Assembly: GCA_019459085.1 (NCBI GenBank)
Contig: JAIBEW010000011.1
Coordinates: 87,544-151,543 of the forward strand
Length of the DNA stretch: 64,000 bases
Direction of reading: 5' to 3'
Origin: Kaistella sp.
GTDB taxonomy: Bacteria; Bacteroidota; Bacteroidia; Flavobacteriales; Weeksellaceae
Part shown: one piece after another, positions 44,168-53,783 of the stretch
Position numbering within the stretch: the stretch's first letter is position 1
Layout: each line of letters starts with the position of its first letter
Translations under genes and position numbers: made by a program
Notes under the pieces: model-generated
What the model was told of the DNA's origin: nothing
Database searches by the model: none
The model's input: only the letters and a program-made list of their open reading frames with translations

Positions 44168-44842
44168 ATGAAATTCATTGAGCCGAAAGTCCTGGAATTC
44201 CTCCACAACCTGAAAATCAACAACAACCGAGATTGGTTTAACGATCATAAAGCCGAGTTTATCGAAGCTCAGGACAACGTCAGACTTTTTGTGGAAGACC
44301 TTATTGAAGAAATTTCAAAATTTGACGAAGAAATCCTGAAACTCGACGCCAAAAAAGCCCTGTTCAGGATTTACCGCGACACGAGATTCTCGAAAGATAA
44401 AACGCCGTACAAAACGAATTTCGGTGCCGGTCTCGGAATGGGAAAAGGCGGCAGAATTTCCGGTTACTATCTTCATATAGAACCGGGCGCTTCATTTTTA
44501 GCCGGCGGCGTTTATCAGCCCGATTCCGCGGTGGTGAAAGAAATCCGGAAAGAAATTTCAATGAATCACGAGGAATTTCTAGAAATCATCAATGCCGAAA
44601 ATTTCAAAAAATATTTTAAGGAACTGTCCCAGAACGAAAAACTCGTGAAAATTCCGCAGGGTTTTGAAAAAGAAGATCCAATGGCGGAATTTCTGAAACT
44701 CAAAAACTTCATTGTAGTCTATTCCTTAAAGGACGAAGAACTTACCGAAAAAAAAAGCGTGCAGAAATTTCCTGAAATATTCAGGGCGATGGTTCCGTTT
44801 AATACATTTCTCAGCACTCCTTTCAACATTCCACTTCCTTAG
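44168..44842 (+). CDS. DUF2461 domain protein
   Basis: A 224-residue protein that covers the DUF2461 family: NNNRDWFNDHKAEF near the start, FRIYRDTRFSKDKTPYKTNFGAG (62-84) and GYYLHIEPGASFLAGGVYQP. The function of this widespread family is not established. No signal or helix is seen, so it should be cytoplasmic. It is a single gene between the helicase and the glycan group. Confidence 0.9.
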   Translation: MKFIEPKVLEFLHNLKINNNRDWFNDHKAEFIEAQDNVRLFVEDLIEEISKFDEEILKLDAKKALFRIYRDTRFSKDKTPYKTNFGAGLGMGKGGRISGYYLHIEPGASFLAGGVYQPDSAVVKEIRKEISMNHEEFLEIINAENFKKYFKELSQNEKLVKIPQGFEKEDPMAEFLKLKNFIVVYSLKDEELTEKKSVQKFPEIFRAMVPFNTFLSTPFNIPLP

Positions 44843-44885
44843 ACTAAATATAAGTGAAATTTAACAGTTCTTTAACATAATTTTC

Positions 44886-44893
44886 TATATTTG
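44886..44893 (+). promoter_or_regulatory. Putative -7 box (TATATTTG) for the FkbM-flippase operon
   Basis: Fits TAnnTTTG, 19 bases before the FkbM ATG. The -33 position has no TTTG. Confidence 0.45.
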
Positions 44894-44912
44894 CGCTTGC
44901 AACGCAATACAG

Positions 44913-45716
44913 ATGTCGTTATACAGAAGAATTACTTACCAGTTACAGTTTATTTTACCGGGATTATACAAAGAGCGGTATTTTAAAAACTTAAAATCGC
45001 TTTCAGAGGAAAATTATTCCGAACGCAATGTGGAACCTGAACTGGTGTGGATAAAAAATTATCTGAACAGAAAATCAGTCATACTGGATATTGGCGCGAA
45101 TGCAGGAAGCTTTCTGTATCAGCTAGAAGAAAAACTCGACAACGATAATATTTTCGCTTTCGAACCGAACCAGAAACTTTACCAGAGACTCAGAAGAATC
45201 TTTCCGAAAATGAATATTCTGCCTTTTGCTATTTCCGATGAAAATACAACTGCAGAATTTAAAATTCCCATCATCAACGGAAAGGCTTTAAATACTCGGG
45301 GCACCTTGAAAACAGACTTTAAGGAAACCGGCGAGCACACGAATGTCACGCATCAGGTTAAAGTCATCAAACTGGATGACTGGGCCGGAATCGATAATCT
45401 GACGCGTCTGGATTTCATTAAAATTGATGTCGAGGGAAATGAAATGCATACATTGAAAGGCGCAGTACAAACCATAAAAAAGTTCAGACCTACATTGATG
45501 GTGGAAATGGAGCAGCGTCATCACGAAGAAAAAATCCTGAATTTTATTCTGCAGGTGGAAAAATGGGGCTTCGATGCGCAATACCTGAACCGTGAAACTT
45601 TTCAGCTTGAAAAGCTCACTCCAACGCTTATTGAACAGCAGGCTGGAAATGAAATGAAAAACAGGCAGCAGTACATCAACAACATTATCTTCACTCCAAA
45701 AAAAACCGGAAAATGA
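44913..45716 (+). CDS. FkbM family methyltransferase
   Basis: A 267-residue SAM-dependent methyltransferase. The SAM loop is VILDIGANAGSFLY (about 56-69), FAFEPNQ is motif II, and DFIKIDVEGNEMHTLKGA is the FkbM signature. In glycan loci FkbM proteins usually O-methylate sugars. Its stop overlaps the flippase start (ATGA), so it probably modifies the glycan that the flippase moves. The glycan is not known. Confidence 0.9.
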   Translation: MSLYRRITYQLQFILPGLYKERYFKNLKSLSEENYSERNVEPELVWIKNYLNRKSVILDIGANAGSFLYQLEEKLDNDNIFAFEPNQKLYQRLRRIFPKMNILPFAISDENTTAEFKIPIINGKALNTRGTLKTDFKETGEHTNVTHQVKVIKLDDWAGIDNLTRLDFIKIDVEGNEMHTLKGAVQTIKKFRPTLMVEMEQRHHEEKILNFILQVEKWGFDAQYLNRETFQLEKLTPTLIEQQAGNEMKNRQQYINNIIFTPKKTGK

Positions 45717-47194
45717 GTGTAGTCGCCAGACAGGGTTTTAAATATACCATTATTGGATATCTGGGTTTTGTTGTCGGAGCATTATCCACCTACTTTGTCT
45801 TTCCCTATGATTTTGAATTTTACGGAAAGCTGAGCTATATTCTTTCTATGTCTGAAATGCTCGTTCCCATTGTTGTTTTTGGACTTTCGTATGCCAATGT
45901 GAAGTTTTTTCATCAGTCACAAAAGGATGGCAAACACCAGAACATTCTTTCCCTTTCTTTATTGGCCATTGTTTTCAATTTTGTGGTCTTTTCGGCACTT
46001 TTCTTTCTCTTCCATTACATTTTTCCGGAATATCAGGAAAAAAAGTGGTGGACCCTGAAATTCATTATCCTTCCGCTGGTATTTGTACTCGCCCTATCGC
46101 ACGTGTTTAACCGGTATGTTTCTAACTACAAGAGAATTGTTGTTCCTAACATCTTTGAAAACATTTTACCGAAACTTGCCAATCTGGGTGCTTTTTGCTT
46201 CTTTATTTTTCTGGGAATGACGCAACAGTCTGCGTTTGCTTTTTTCTTCGGAATGTTTGTTGTTTCCACCATCGGGTATTTTTTTTATGCCAATACACTG
46301 GAAAATATCAAACCCGATTTCAGTACCGGTTATATCAAGAAAGAAGGTCTCTGGAAAGAAATTTTAAATTACAGTTTCTTTGGGTTTCTGGGAAACATTG
46401 GAAACTATATTGCTATTAAAATCGACAAGGTTATGATTGGAGATGCACTTGGAGATGAAGAGGTGGGAATATACTCCGTTCTTTTTGCCATGATTTCACT
46501 GATTTCAATTCCGCAACTGGGCATCTTTAATATCTCAGCACCCATCATCAACAAAAGCATCGCAGAAAATGATATGGAGGAACTTGACCGGTTTCATAAA
46601 AAAACCTCGCTTAGCCTCTTCTTTTTGGGAGCTGTGCTTTTCTCCTGCATTCTCGTAGGATTTCCTTATTTGGTGACTTATATTAAAAACGGAGCGCTGC
46701 TGCAGGAGTCGGAACTGGTGATCTGGATTTTGGGATCGGCAATACTTTTTGATTTGGCAACAGGTTTTAACGGAAACATCATTTCCCTGTCGAAATATTA
46801 CCGTTACAACATTGTGTTCATGATGTTTCTGGCGGTACTCACGATCGCACTGAACTATTATTTTCTGGAACATACCAGCCTCGGGATTGTAGGCGTTGCT
46901 CTGGCTACAGCAATTTCGTTAACGCTGTACAACATCGTGAAAATCATCTTCAACTACCTTACATTTAAGATTCATCCCCTTACGATAGAGATGATATTCG
47001 TATCCATCATTTCCACACTGGCCATTACAGTCGCGATCGTTTTACCCGATTTTGAAAACAACTTCGTAAACCTGATCTATAAACCTTCAGTAGTCCTGCT
47101 CCTGATTTATATTGGCAATCATTTTCTGAGAATTTTTCCTGTGGAAGAATACATCAACAGAAATTTCCTGAAAAGTATTTTCAAGTTTAAATAA
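45713..47194 (+). CDS. Polysaccharide flippase (Wzx/MOP-like)
   Basis: A 493-residue membrane protein with about twelve to fourteen helices, of the MOP superfamily (Wzx/RfbX). It should move lipid-linked oligosaccharides across the inner membrane. Support comes from helix spacing, the KIDKVMIGDALGDEEVGIYS segment and the coupling to FkbM. No polymerase or ligase genes lie nearby, so the rest of the pathway is elsewhere. The 3' end overlaps the convergent gene by eight bases. Confidence 0.87.
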   Translation: MSVVARQGFKYTIIGYLGFVVGALSTYFVFPYDFEFYGKLSYILSMSEMLVPIVVFGLSYANVKFFHQSQKDGKHQNILSLSLLAIVFNFVVFSALFFLFHYIFPEYQEKKWWTLKFIILPLVFVLALSHVFNRYVSNYKRIVVPNIFENILPKLANLGAFCFFIFLGMTQQSAFAFFFGMFVVSTIGYFFYANTLENIKPDFSTGYIKKEGLWKEILNYSFFGFLGNIGNYIAIKIDKVMIGDALGDEEVGIYSVLFAMISLISIPQLGIFNISAPIINKSIAENDMEELDRFHKKTSLSLFFLGAVLFSCILVGFPYLVTYIKNGALLQESELVIWILGSAILFDLATGFNGNIISLSKYYRYNIVFMMFLAVLTIALNYYFLEHTSLGIVGVALATAISLTLYNIVKIIFNYLTFKIHPLTIEMIFVSIISTLAITVAIVLPDFENNFVNLIYKPSVVLLLIYIGNHFLRIFPVEEYINRNFLKSIFKFK

Positions 47195-48221
47195 GGCTGT
47201 TCATTATTTCCTCCAAACCTTCCCGCACTTTTTCTTTACTGAATTTATCCTGAAAATCGTAGTTCACCGAAGTATTGCAATGGTGCAACTGTTCTTCAAT
47301 TTGGATGGTTTCCTGTATAATAAAAGGATGCTTCCCGGTATAATTCTCCGGGAAAACTGCTAATTTTCCAAATTTAATGGCGTCGCCGATATTTCCGGAC
47401 ATTTTGGTTTTGCCGTACAATTCTTTACGATTGAAAAATGGGGTTTCTTTCTGAAGCGGACACCATAAAACGTCGGCATTCTGCATCCATTCATCAAAAA
47501 CTGGCTGCGGAACTTTTTCGGTGTAATACCTAATTTCGATGTTCTTCGGTTTGTTTTTTTCAAAGTTCTTCAGCCAATCCAATTCTTTTCCGTCAGCTTT
47601 TCCTAAAAAAACAATCCGCATATTTTTGTTGAAATTCCTGATCCTTTCCAGAACTGAAAGGTAATCCCGCCGTTGCTGTGAAACCGCACCAGGAATGACC
47701 ACAGTAAATATTTCAGAAGCATTTTTTTTCTGAAATTCATTGAAAAACAGAGGTAAAAACTTCAGCTTTCCTTTTCCTATATTTTCATCCAGCACCAATT
47801 TCTCCGCTTTCCGGTACACTTCAGGCGCCGAGAGCAGGCTTTCCTTCAGCAAAAGCTTCAGACGGTAAGTGAAATCTTCTTTCAACAAGCTTTTCAGCAA
47901 CTGAAAGCGGGAAATTTTTGTAAAATTGAGGTTGTGGACAATAACAGCAGTGTTGAACTGCACTGTAATTTTTTCAAATACATTGAAATAGCGGTGAACC
48001 GTGCCGATAATCAGGAGATCATATTGCTTATTTTTTAACTGCTCCAAAAGTGCAGAACTTTCCGTCTCATGAACATTCGGCAAATTCACACCAAACTGTT
48101 TCAGGATCTTTTTTGAAAAATAATAATCCACCGAAAACTCAGTGGAACCGTTCATCAGTTCCATAAAGTTTCGCGCAATTTCTGCGTGAGTGTCGACTTC
48201 GATGTAGGCAATTTTTTTCAA
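47187..48221 (-). CDS. Putative GT-B-type glycosyltransferase, uncertain start
   Basis: Not firmly recognised. From TTG 48221 it is 344 residues, beginning KKIAYIEVDTHAEIARNFMEL, which reads like a natural N-terminus. The frame continues to TTG 48293, adding a hydrophobic lead. There is no good ATG. The body has a Rossmann-like first half (YDLLIIGTVHRYF, AVIVHNLNF) and a second half with VVIPGAVSQQRRDY, MRIVFLGKADG and YGKTKMSGNIGDAIKFGKLAVFPENY, fitting a GT-B glycosyltransferase. Its position beside the flippase and near a GT2 gene supports a glycan role, which is inference. Confidence 0.6.
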   Translation of the reverse strand: MKKIAYIEVDTHAEIARNFMELMNGSTEFSVDYYFSKKILKQFGVNLPNVHETESSALLEQLKNKQYDLLIIGTVHRYFNVFEKITVQFNTAVIVHNLNFTKISRFQLLKSLLKEDFTYRLKLLLKESLLSAPEVYRKAEKLVLDENIGKGKLKFLPLFFNEFQKKNASEIFTVVIPGAVSQQRRDYLSVLERIRNFNKNMRIVFLGKADGKELDWLKNFEKNKPKNIEIRYYTEKVPQPVFDEWMQNADVLWCPLQKETPFFNRKELYGKTKMSGNIGDAIKFGKLAVFPENYTGKHPFIIQETIQIEEQLHHCNTSVNYDFQDKFSKEKVREGLEEIMNSLI

Positions 48222-48333
48222 TGCTATGTACTGTTTAGAGGCAAGAGAAGCGAAAATTTTTACTGTGAAAATGAGTAGCGCTGCTATAAACAAGTTTCTT
48301 ATAAACGACTTTGTATATTAAAGATTCGATAAA

Positions 48334-50016
48334 CTATGGATTTGAACTTCCATACTCAGTCCATCCAGATAAAGCCTGTCGCCATTTCTCTCCATCATAT
48401 AATTTAATTCCGTTCGAGTAAGTTTCCAGAACCCACGTTTGTAATATTTTATCTTCGGGAACTTGTATTATATCTTCAGTTAAAACCACAAAATCCGCAG
48501 ATTTCCCGACTTCCAGACTTCCCACTTCATCTTCCTGAAACGCTGCTTTCGCCGCCCAGATCGTTATTCCGCGTAAAGCCTGTTCTCTTGATAACGCATT
48601 CTCTTTCTGGAAACCGTTTGCCGGAAAATTCTTCGCATCTTTTCTGAAAACTGCAGCAAAAAACGTTTTAACCGGATTGATTTCCTCCACCGGAAAATCG
48701 GTTCCGAGCGGAAGCCAGCCGTTCTGCTGCAGCAAATCCTTATAAGCATAAGCATGTTTCAGACGCTCTTTTCCAAGTCTTGATTCCGCCCAATACATAT
48801 CGGAAGTGGCATGAGTAGGCTGAACTGAAGGAATGATGGAAAATTTTCCGAACAGATCGAAATCATTTCCATCAACGATTTGCGCATGTTCAATCCGCCA
48901 CCTTCTGTCGTTTTTAATTCCTAAAACATCACCGTAAATTTTAAGAATGGTGCGGTTTGCCGAGTCCCCAATCGCATGCGTGCACATTTGAAGATCGCTT
49001 TTTATCAGTTTTTCTGCCAAATTTCTGAAATGGCTCTCATCGCTTAAGAGCATTCCTTTCCAGTTGTTTTTGTCGGAATAATCGTGAAGCAAACAGGCTC
49101 CGCGCGAACCCAAAGCCCCGTCGGAATAGACTTTATAACCGCCAAAAGTGATGTTACCGTTTGTAAATCTTCCTTTTTTTATCCATTTTTCGTAGGTAGA
49201 AGGTTTGTCTTCAAGCAGGGCGAAAATTTTCATTTTGAGAATGTTCTGGTCCTGCGCTTTTTCGAGGAGAGAAAAGGTATGCTCAGAAATTCCGCAGTCG
49301 TGGAGCGAGGTTAGACCGTATGAAAAACATTCTTTCTGCAAATCTGCAAAATAGCTTATCGCCATTCCGTCGCTGATTTCCGGAATGTGTTTTTCCACCA
49401 AAAGCATGGCATTATCGATTAAAATTCCGGTGAGTTTTCCGTTTTTCTGTTCAATTTCTCCGCCTTTAATTGTAGTTTTCAAAGTAATTCCTGCAATATC
49501 GAGCGCTTTTTGGTTCGCGATTGCGGCGTGACCATCTATTCTTTTCAGATAAACCGGACGGTTCGGAAACAGCCTGTCCAACTGTTCTTTGTTTGGGAAT
49601 TCCTTGATTTCCCAGTCGTTTTGATCCCAGCTTCTGCCGTACAGCCATTCCATTGGTGCTGTTTTGGAATATGCCGTAATTTTCTGAACGATTTCGTCCC
49701 AGGATTTCGTTCCCCACAGTTCACATTTCCATTTGTCGGTCGCAAAACCGGTGAAATGACAATGCGCATCAATAAAACCAGGAAAAACCGCTTTACCGGC
49801 GAGATCCTGAATGTTTTTTGAAGTGTATTTTTTTAGAATATCCGAGTTTTTGCCAACCGCAACAATTTTCCCGTTTGAAACTGCTATGGCTTCTGCCGTA
49901 TCAAAATTCTGGTTGACGGTGTAAATTTTAGCGTTGTGAATGATCAGATCTGCGGATTTTTGGGCGGGAAAAATTCCGGAACAAAAAACAAGGAAAAAAA
50001 ATATTTTACGTATCAT
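48334..50016 (-). CDS. Amidohydrolase of the YtcJ type
   Basis: A 560-residue exported metal hydrolase. A signal peptide (ends IFPAQ) is followed by the amidohydrolase lead NAKIYTVNQNFDTAEA and the metal motif FIDAHCHFTGF; TDFPVEEINP is the late metal box and KSADFVVL ends the composite domain. The family (amidohydrolase 3) cleaves amides of varied substrates; the true substrate cannot be told. Its start overlaps the GT2 stop by four bases, so the two are coupled. Confidence 0.9.
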   Translation of the reverse strand: MIRKIFFFLVFCSGIFPAQKSADLIIHNAKIYTVNQNFDTAEAIAVSNGKIVAVGKNSDILKKYTSKNIQDLAGKAVFPGFIDAHCHFTGFATDKWKCELWGTKSWDEIVQKITAYSKTAPMEWLYGRSWDQNDWEIKEFPNKEQLDRLFPNRPVYLKRIDGHAAIANQKALDIAGITLKTTIKGGEIEQKNGKLTGILIDNAMLLVEKHIPEISDGMAISYFADLQKECFSYGLTSLHDCGISEHTFSLLEKAQDQNILKMKIFALLEDKPSTYEKWIKKGRFTNGNITFGGYKVYSDGALGSRGACLLHDYSDKNNWKGMLLSDESHFRNLAEKLIKSDLQMCTHAIGDSANRTILKIYGDVLGIKNDRRWRIEHAQIVDGNDFDLFGKFSIIPSVQPTHATSDMYWAESRLGKERLKHAYAYKDLLQQNGWLPLGTDFPVEEINPVKTFFAAVFRKDAKNFPANGFQKENALSREQALRGITIWAAKAAFQEDEVGSLEVGKSADFVVLTEDIIQVPEDKILQTWVLETYSNGIKLYDGEKWRQALSGWTEYGSSNP

Positions 50017-50897
50017 TTTTTATTTTTATTAATCATTTCTCTCCACCGCAAATTACGGATATACTTAATTTCTTCTTTCGAAATTTTTCTTTCCCCTTTT
50101 TGTTTCACAAAAGATTTAACCGTCGTGAAAAATTCTGAAAAGGATTTATTCTTTAAAGCGGATTTTGCAGAAGAAATCAAAGCAAGCGGAAAACTCAGAC
50201 CAATATTGTAAAAATACTCGCCGAGTTTTTCAGCTTTCTGTTTTCTGTACTGGTAAGCGGTCGGCCGAAGGTGTTTTACCCAGAGATCTTTAACGGTAAG
50301 AACTTCCCAGCTGTTTTTCTTTGCGAGCATGACATCAATATTGTCCCAGCCCAAAACGGAACGGAGACCGTTCATGTCTTCAAAACAGGCTTTACGGTAA
50401 GATTTAATCGGTCCGCGAACGTGGTTTCTGGATGAGATATTTTCAAAAGTCCATTGGCGCTTTTCATCTTTAAAATCAAAAGCCAGACTTTTTTCAAACA
50501 CTGATTTTTTAACTTTAACCAACCCTGAAACCATTCCGGCTTTCGGATTTTTCTCATAAACTTCATTGATTTTTGCCAGATAATTTTCGGGGAAAATAAT
50601 ATCGGCATCGAATTTACAGATGATGTCAAAATCATCTACATCCACCGTTTCCAACCCTTTATTGAAGGTTCTGACGACTTTCGCACCCGGCTCATGGTCT
50701 GATTTATCGAGGTGTAACACCTTAAATCCTGAATTTTCGCGCGTAAAAGTGTCAGTTAGTTCTTTGGTTTTGTCGGTTGAACCGTCATTTACGATCACAA
50801 CACGGTAATCGCTGAATGTTTGGTTTTTCAGAGATTCGAGACAGAAAAGAATATTTTTCTCTTCGTTATGCGTCGGAATGATGATGAGAAATTTCAA
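50013..50897 (-). CDS. Family 2 glycosyltransferase
   Basis: A 294-residue GT2 enzyme with a GT-A fold: IIIPTHNEEKNI at the start, VIVNDGSTDKT, the DxD-like KFDADIIFP and a later GWDNIDVML. It should add a sugar to a lipid-linked or surface glycan. A basic C-terminal region (about 240-294) may bind the membrane. It is coupled to the amidohydrolase gene by a four-base overlap. Confidence 0.92.
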   Translation of the reverse strand: MKFLIIIPTHNEEKNILFCLESLKNQTFSDYRVVIVNDGSTDKTKELTDTFTRENSGFKVLHLDKSDHEPGAKVVRTFNKGLETVDVDDFDIICKFDADIIFPENYLAKINEVYEKNPKAGMVSGLVKVKKSVFEKSLAFDFKDEKRQWTFENISSRNHVRGPIKSYRKACFEDMNGLRSVLGWDNIDVMLAKKNSWEVLTVKDLWVKHLRPTAYQYRKQKAEKLGEYFYNIGLSFPLALISSAKSALKNKSFSEFFTTVKSFVKQKGERKISKEEIKYIRNLRWREMINKNKK

Positions 50898-50905
50898 AAT
50901 ATTAA

Positions 50906-52300
50906 TTAATGAGGTTTAAGCATGTTTTTCGGATCCAGAATTCCATCCAGAATCTCCTGGGAAATAAGGCCGTATTCCAACACCAGATTATAGACACTTT
51001 TTCCTGTATCCAAAGCTTCTTTGGCAATTTTTGTCGAATTTTTATAACCGATGTACGGATTCAGCGCCGTCACAATTCCGATGCTGTGTTTCACCATGCT
51101 CAGGCAAACCTCTTTATTGGCGGTGATTCCGACCACACATTTTTCGCGGAGCGTATCCAGAGCGTTTGAAAGAAACTGAATGCTTTCCATTATCGAATGG
51201 CAAAGCACGGGTTCCATCACATTCAGTTGGAGCTGTCCTGCTTCAGCTGCGAAAGTCACTGTAAGGTCGTTGCCAATGACTTTATAACACACCTGATTTA
51301 CGACTTCCGGAATCACGGGATTCACTTTTCCGGGCATAATGGAAGAACCGGGCTGCATTGGCGGAAGATTGATCTCAAAAAAACCGGCGCGCGGACCCGA
51401 AGAAAGCAACCGCAGATCGTTACAGATTTTTGAAAGTTTTACCGAAAGCCGCTTCAACGCTGAAGAATAAATTACATAAGATCCTGTATCGGGCGTTGCT
51501 TCCACAAGATTTGGAGCGGAAACAATTGGATAACCGGTAATCTGCGCCAGATTTTTCGCGCAGAGATGAGCGTAGCCAACCGGTGCGTTAAGTCCGGTTC
51601 CGATTGCTGTAGCGCCCATATTGATTTCCACAAAAAGTCCGGCATTATTGTTCAGTTTTGAAATATCTTCTTCCAGTGTTGCCGCGAAAGCTTCAAATTC
51701 CTGACCCATCGTCATCGGTACTGCATCCTGAAGCTGGGTTCTGCCCATCTTAATGACATCATGAAATTCGTTTCCTTTTGCACGGAAAGCTTCCACGATC
51801 TTTGTAAGACTTTGGACCAAACCTTCATTCATCTGCAGCAGACCCATTTTTATGGCGGTAGGATACGCATCGTTGGTCGACTGTGAGAGATTGATATGGT
51901 CGTTCGGGGAACAGAACTGGTAATCTCCTTTATTTTTTCCGAGTTTTTCAAGAACAATATTGGCGATTACTTCATTTACATTCATGTTTACAGAAGTTCC
52001 GGCGCCGCCCTGAATCATATCGATCGGGAACTGACTGTCGAAATTTCCAGCCGCAAGTTCGTCGCAGGCTTCTGCAATTTTACGGTACATTTCCTCGTCT
52101 AAAAGTCCGAGTTCATAATTGGTTTTTGCGGCGGCTTTTTTTACCCAGGCCAAACCTCTTATAAATTTTGGATAGGAAGACAGCGTTTGTCCGGAAATTT
52201 TGAAGTTATCGATGGCGCGCTGGGTCTGAACTCCGTAATAGGCCTGCAAAGGCACATTCAGTTCTCCAAGAAGATCGTTTTCTTTTCTGAAATTTTCCAT
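50906..52300 (-). CDS. aspA: Aspartate ammonia-lyase
   Basis: Converts aspartate to fumarate and ammonia. The start is ATG 52300 (MENFRKEND), two codons after the first in the frame. The superfamily signature GSSIMPGKVNPV is present, together with TSVNMNVNEVI and NDHINLSQSTNDAYPTA. The length (464 residues) and overall pattern fit aspartase; class II fumarase is the close alternative. Its stop lies eight bases before the GT2 start, which may only reflect packing. Confidence 0.9.
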   Translation of the reverse strand: MENFRKENDLLGELNVPLQAYYGVQTQRAIDNFKISGQTLSSYPKFIRGLAWVKKAAAKTNYELGLLDEEMYRKIAEACDELAAGNFDSQFPIDMIQGGAGTSVNMNVNEVIANIVLEKLGKNKGDYQFCSPNDHINLSQSTNDAYPTAIKMGLLQMNEGLVQSLTKIVEAFRAKGNEFHDVIKMGRTQLQDAVPMTMGQEFEAFAATLEEDISKLNNNAGLFVEINMGATAIGTGLNAPVGYAHLCAKNLAQITGYPIVSAPNLVEATPDTGSYVIYSSALKRLSVKLSKICNDLRLLSSGPRAGFFEINLPPMQPGSSIMPGKVNPVIPEVVNQVCYKVIGNDLTVTFAAEAGQLQLNVMEPVLCHSIMESIQFLSNALDTLREKCVVGITANKEVCLSMVKHSIGIVTALNPYIGYKNSTKIAKEALDTGKSVYNLVLEYGLISQEILDGILDPKNMLKPH

Positions 52301-52346
52301 ACACATAATTAGAGTGAAAAGTTAAGACTTTTTATGACGATTGAAT

Positions 52347-52377
52347 AAAAAAACGCAACTGATTAAAGATGCGTTTT
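52347..52377 (-). terminator. Terminator after the amidase gene
   Basis: On the minus strand AAAACGCA and TGCGTTTT pair around a twelve-base loop, followed by more T. Confidence 0.75.
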
Positions 52378-52401
52378 GTACTGTTTACAACAATTTTTCC
52401 G

Positions 52402-53418
52402 CTATTTTACAGGATATTTCTGATTGAGTGCCTGCAGGATTGCCCATGTTTCAATGTCCAGAATTCCGGTAGAAACCTGCGGACGGAAATGGTACTGAAA
52501 AGCTTCCAGCGTTTTTTTGGTCGCATCGTCCCAGATTCCGGAAGGCTGCAAATCATATCCGAACTGCTGCAAAGCCATCTGTACTTTAAAAATAAAGGTT
52601 GAATCGGTGAGTTTCATTGTGAAATCTTCAGGAGTTGTCTCGGTGAGGAACATCTGTTTGGCCGGTTCATCGTACCACATCCCGATCTGGTATTCATCAT
52701 ACAGTCTTTTCCAGGGGAAATTCGGGCCCGGATCCTGTTTGCGGGTCGGAGCAATGTCTGAATGCGCCAGAATATTGGTTGGCGGAATCATATACCGCTG
52801 TGCAATGTCTTTTACCAGTGCTGCTACTTTTTTAATCTGCGATTCTTTAAAAGGCGCAAAAATTCTTTTTCCAGAAGCATCAACCGTGTAACCGATGTTG
52901 ACGATTTCAATGCCGATGGAAGTATCGTTCAGCATTCTGTCGTTTCTCCAGCCACTTATTCCGGCGTGATACGAGCGCTTGTTTTCGTCAACAAGCTGAT
53001 AAATTTCGTTGTCGCCCAAATCATTTACCAGATAATGCGCACTTACCGCCTGTTTGGTTAAAACAGCAACCGATTTGGCTTCATCTAAAGCGGTATAATG
53101 CAGGATAAGATATTTCTGTCTGAAGTTCTGCGCGATGGCCGGAAAATACGTTTTAACGACTTTATAACCGGCAGGTTTCGCCGTTACAATGGAACCGTAG
53201 CTGATGGTATTGTCATTTTTTGTGGCATCAGCAATATTCTGCGTATAAAACTCAACGCCGGAAGCTGAGCTTATGGAAGGTTTTGCAGGCCCCGTTTTAG
53301 GTAGAGGTTTCGTTGCAGTGGTTTTATGAGTGGATCTCGAAGTTTTTTTCACAGGCTTCTGAGAAGTGCATGAAAACAAGAGAGCACTTAATCCGATGAT
53401 ATATAACGAATTACGCAT
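52402..53418 (-). CDS. N-acetylmuramoyl-L-alanine amidase lipoprotein (AmiD-like)
   Basis: A 338-residue envelope lipoprotein (signal ending LLFSC, Cys17). After a Lys/Thr/Pro-rich linker comes an amidase_2 domain (about 95-235) with zinc ligands in LILHYTA and LAHSDIAPTRKQDPG and the central NTSIGIEIVN-like strand. A C-terminal peptidoglycan-binding domain (about 265-335, LQQFGYDLQPSGIWDDAT) completes it. It would cut the amide between muramic acid and the stem peptide during wall recycling. It is a single gene. Confidence 0.93.
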   Translation of the reverse strand: MRNSLYIIGLSALLFSCTSQKPVKKTSRSTHKTTATKPLPKTGPAKPSISSASGVEFYTQNIADATKNDNTISYGSIVTAKPAGYKVVKTYFPAIAQNFRQKYLILHYTALDEAKSVAVLTKQAVSAHYLVNDLGDNEIYQLVDENKRSYHAGISGWRNDRMLNDTSIGIEIVNIGYTVDASGKRIFAPFKESQIKKVAALVKDIAQRYMIPPTNILAHSDIAPTRKQDPGPNFPWKRLYDEYQIGMWYDEPAKQMFLTETTPEDFTMKLTDSTFIFKVQMALQQFGYDLQPSGIWDDATKKTLEAFQYHFRPQVSTGILDIETWAILQALNQKYPVK

Positions 53419-53446
53419 AGTTCTGATTTTTTAATAGTTTGTGGTT

Positions 53447-53454
53447 CAAAAATA
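53447..53454 (-). promoter_or_regulatory. Putative -7 box (TATTTTTG) for the amidase
   Basis: The minus-strand element fits TAnnTTTG, 28 bases before the ATG. No -33 match. Confidence 0.4.
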
Positions 53455-53487
53455 AGAAAATTTTTAAGTAAATATTTAGGATATTTT

Positions 53488-53519
53488 TTTGGTTGGTAGT
53501 GAAAACATCTTTATATTTG
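53488..53519 (+). promoter_or_regulatory. Bacteroidota-type promoter for the tRNA cluster
   Basis: TTTG (53488-53491) and TATATTTG (53512-53519) are 20 bases apart, a full consensus match, 43 bases upstream of the first tRNA. Confidence 0.75.
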
Positions 53520-53562
53520 CACTCGCAATTACAGAAAAGAAGTTCATCAAAAGCATTGAAAA

Positions 53563-53647
53563 GGAGGGTTGCCAGAGTGGTTAATGGAGCAGTTTGCTAA
53601 ACTGTCGACCTGTAAGGGTCGCGTGGGTTCGAATCCCACACCCTCCG
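53563..53647 (+). tRNA. tRNA-Ser (GCT)
   Basis: An 85-base cloverleaf with a long variable arm, as expected for Ser. Acceptor GGAGGGT/ACCCTCC, anticodon loop centred on GCT within CAGTTTGCTAAACTG, T-arm GTGGG-TTCGAAT-CCCAC. CCA is not encoded. Confidence 0.96.
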
Positions 53648-53672
53648 CAACCTTCAGCACAATATTATTACT

Positions 53673-53747
53673 CGGGGCGTAGCGTAGTCCGGTCATCGCG
53701 CCTGGTTTGGGACCAGGAGGTCGCAGGTTCGAATCCTGCCGCCCCGA
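53673..53747 (+). tRNA. tRNA-Pro (TGG)
   Basis: Acceptor CGGGGCG/CGCCCCG, anticodon stem CCTGG/CCAGG with loop TTTGGGA (anticodon TGG), T-arm GCAGG-TTCGAAT-CCTGC, discriminator A. CCA is not encoded. Confidence 0.96.
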
Positions 53748-53783
53748 CTTTTTTTTATAATTTTTTGAGAAAAAATTATTTCC

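Noticed and set aside
50906..52300. Class II fumarase instead of aspartase
   Set aside because: The families share the GSSxMPxKxN signature; overall pattern and length favour aspartase, though fumarase is not fully excluded.
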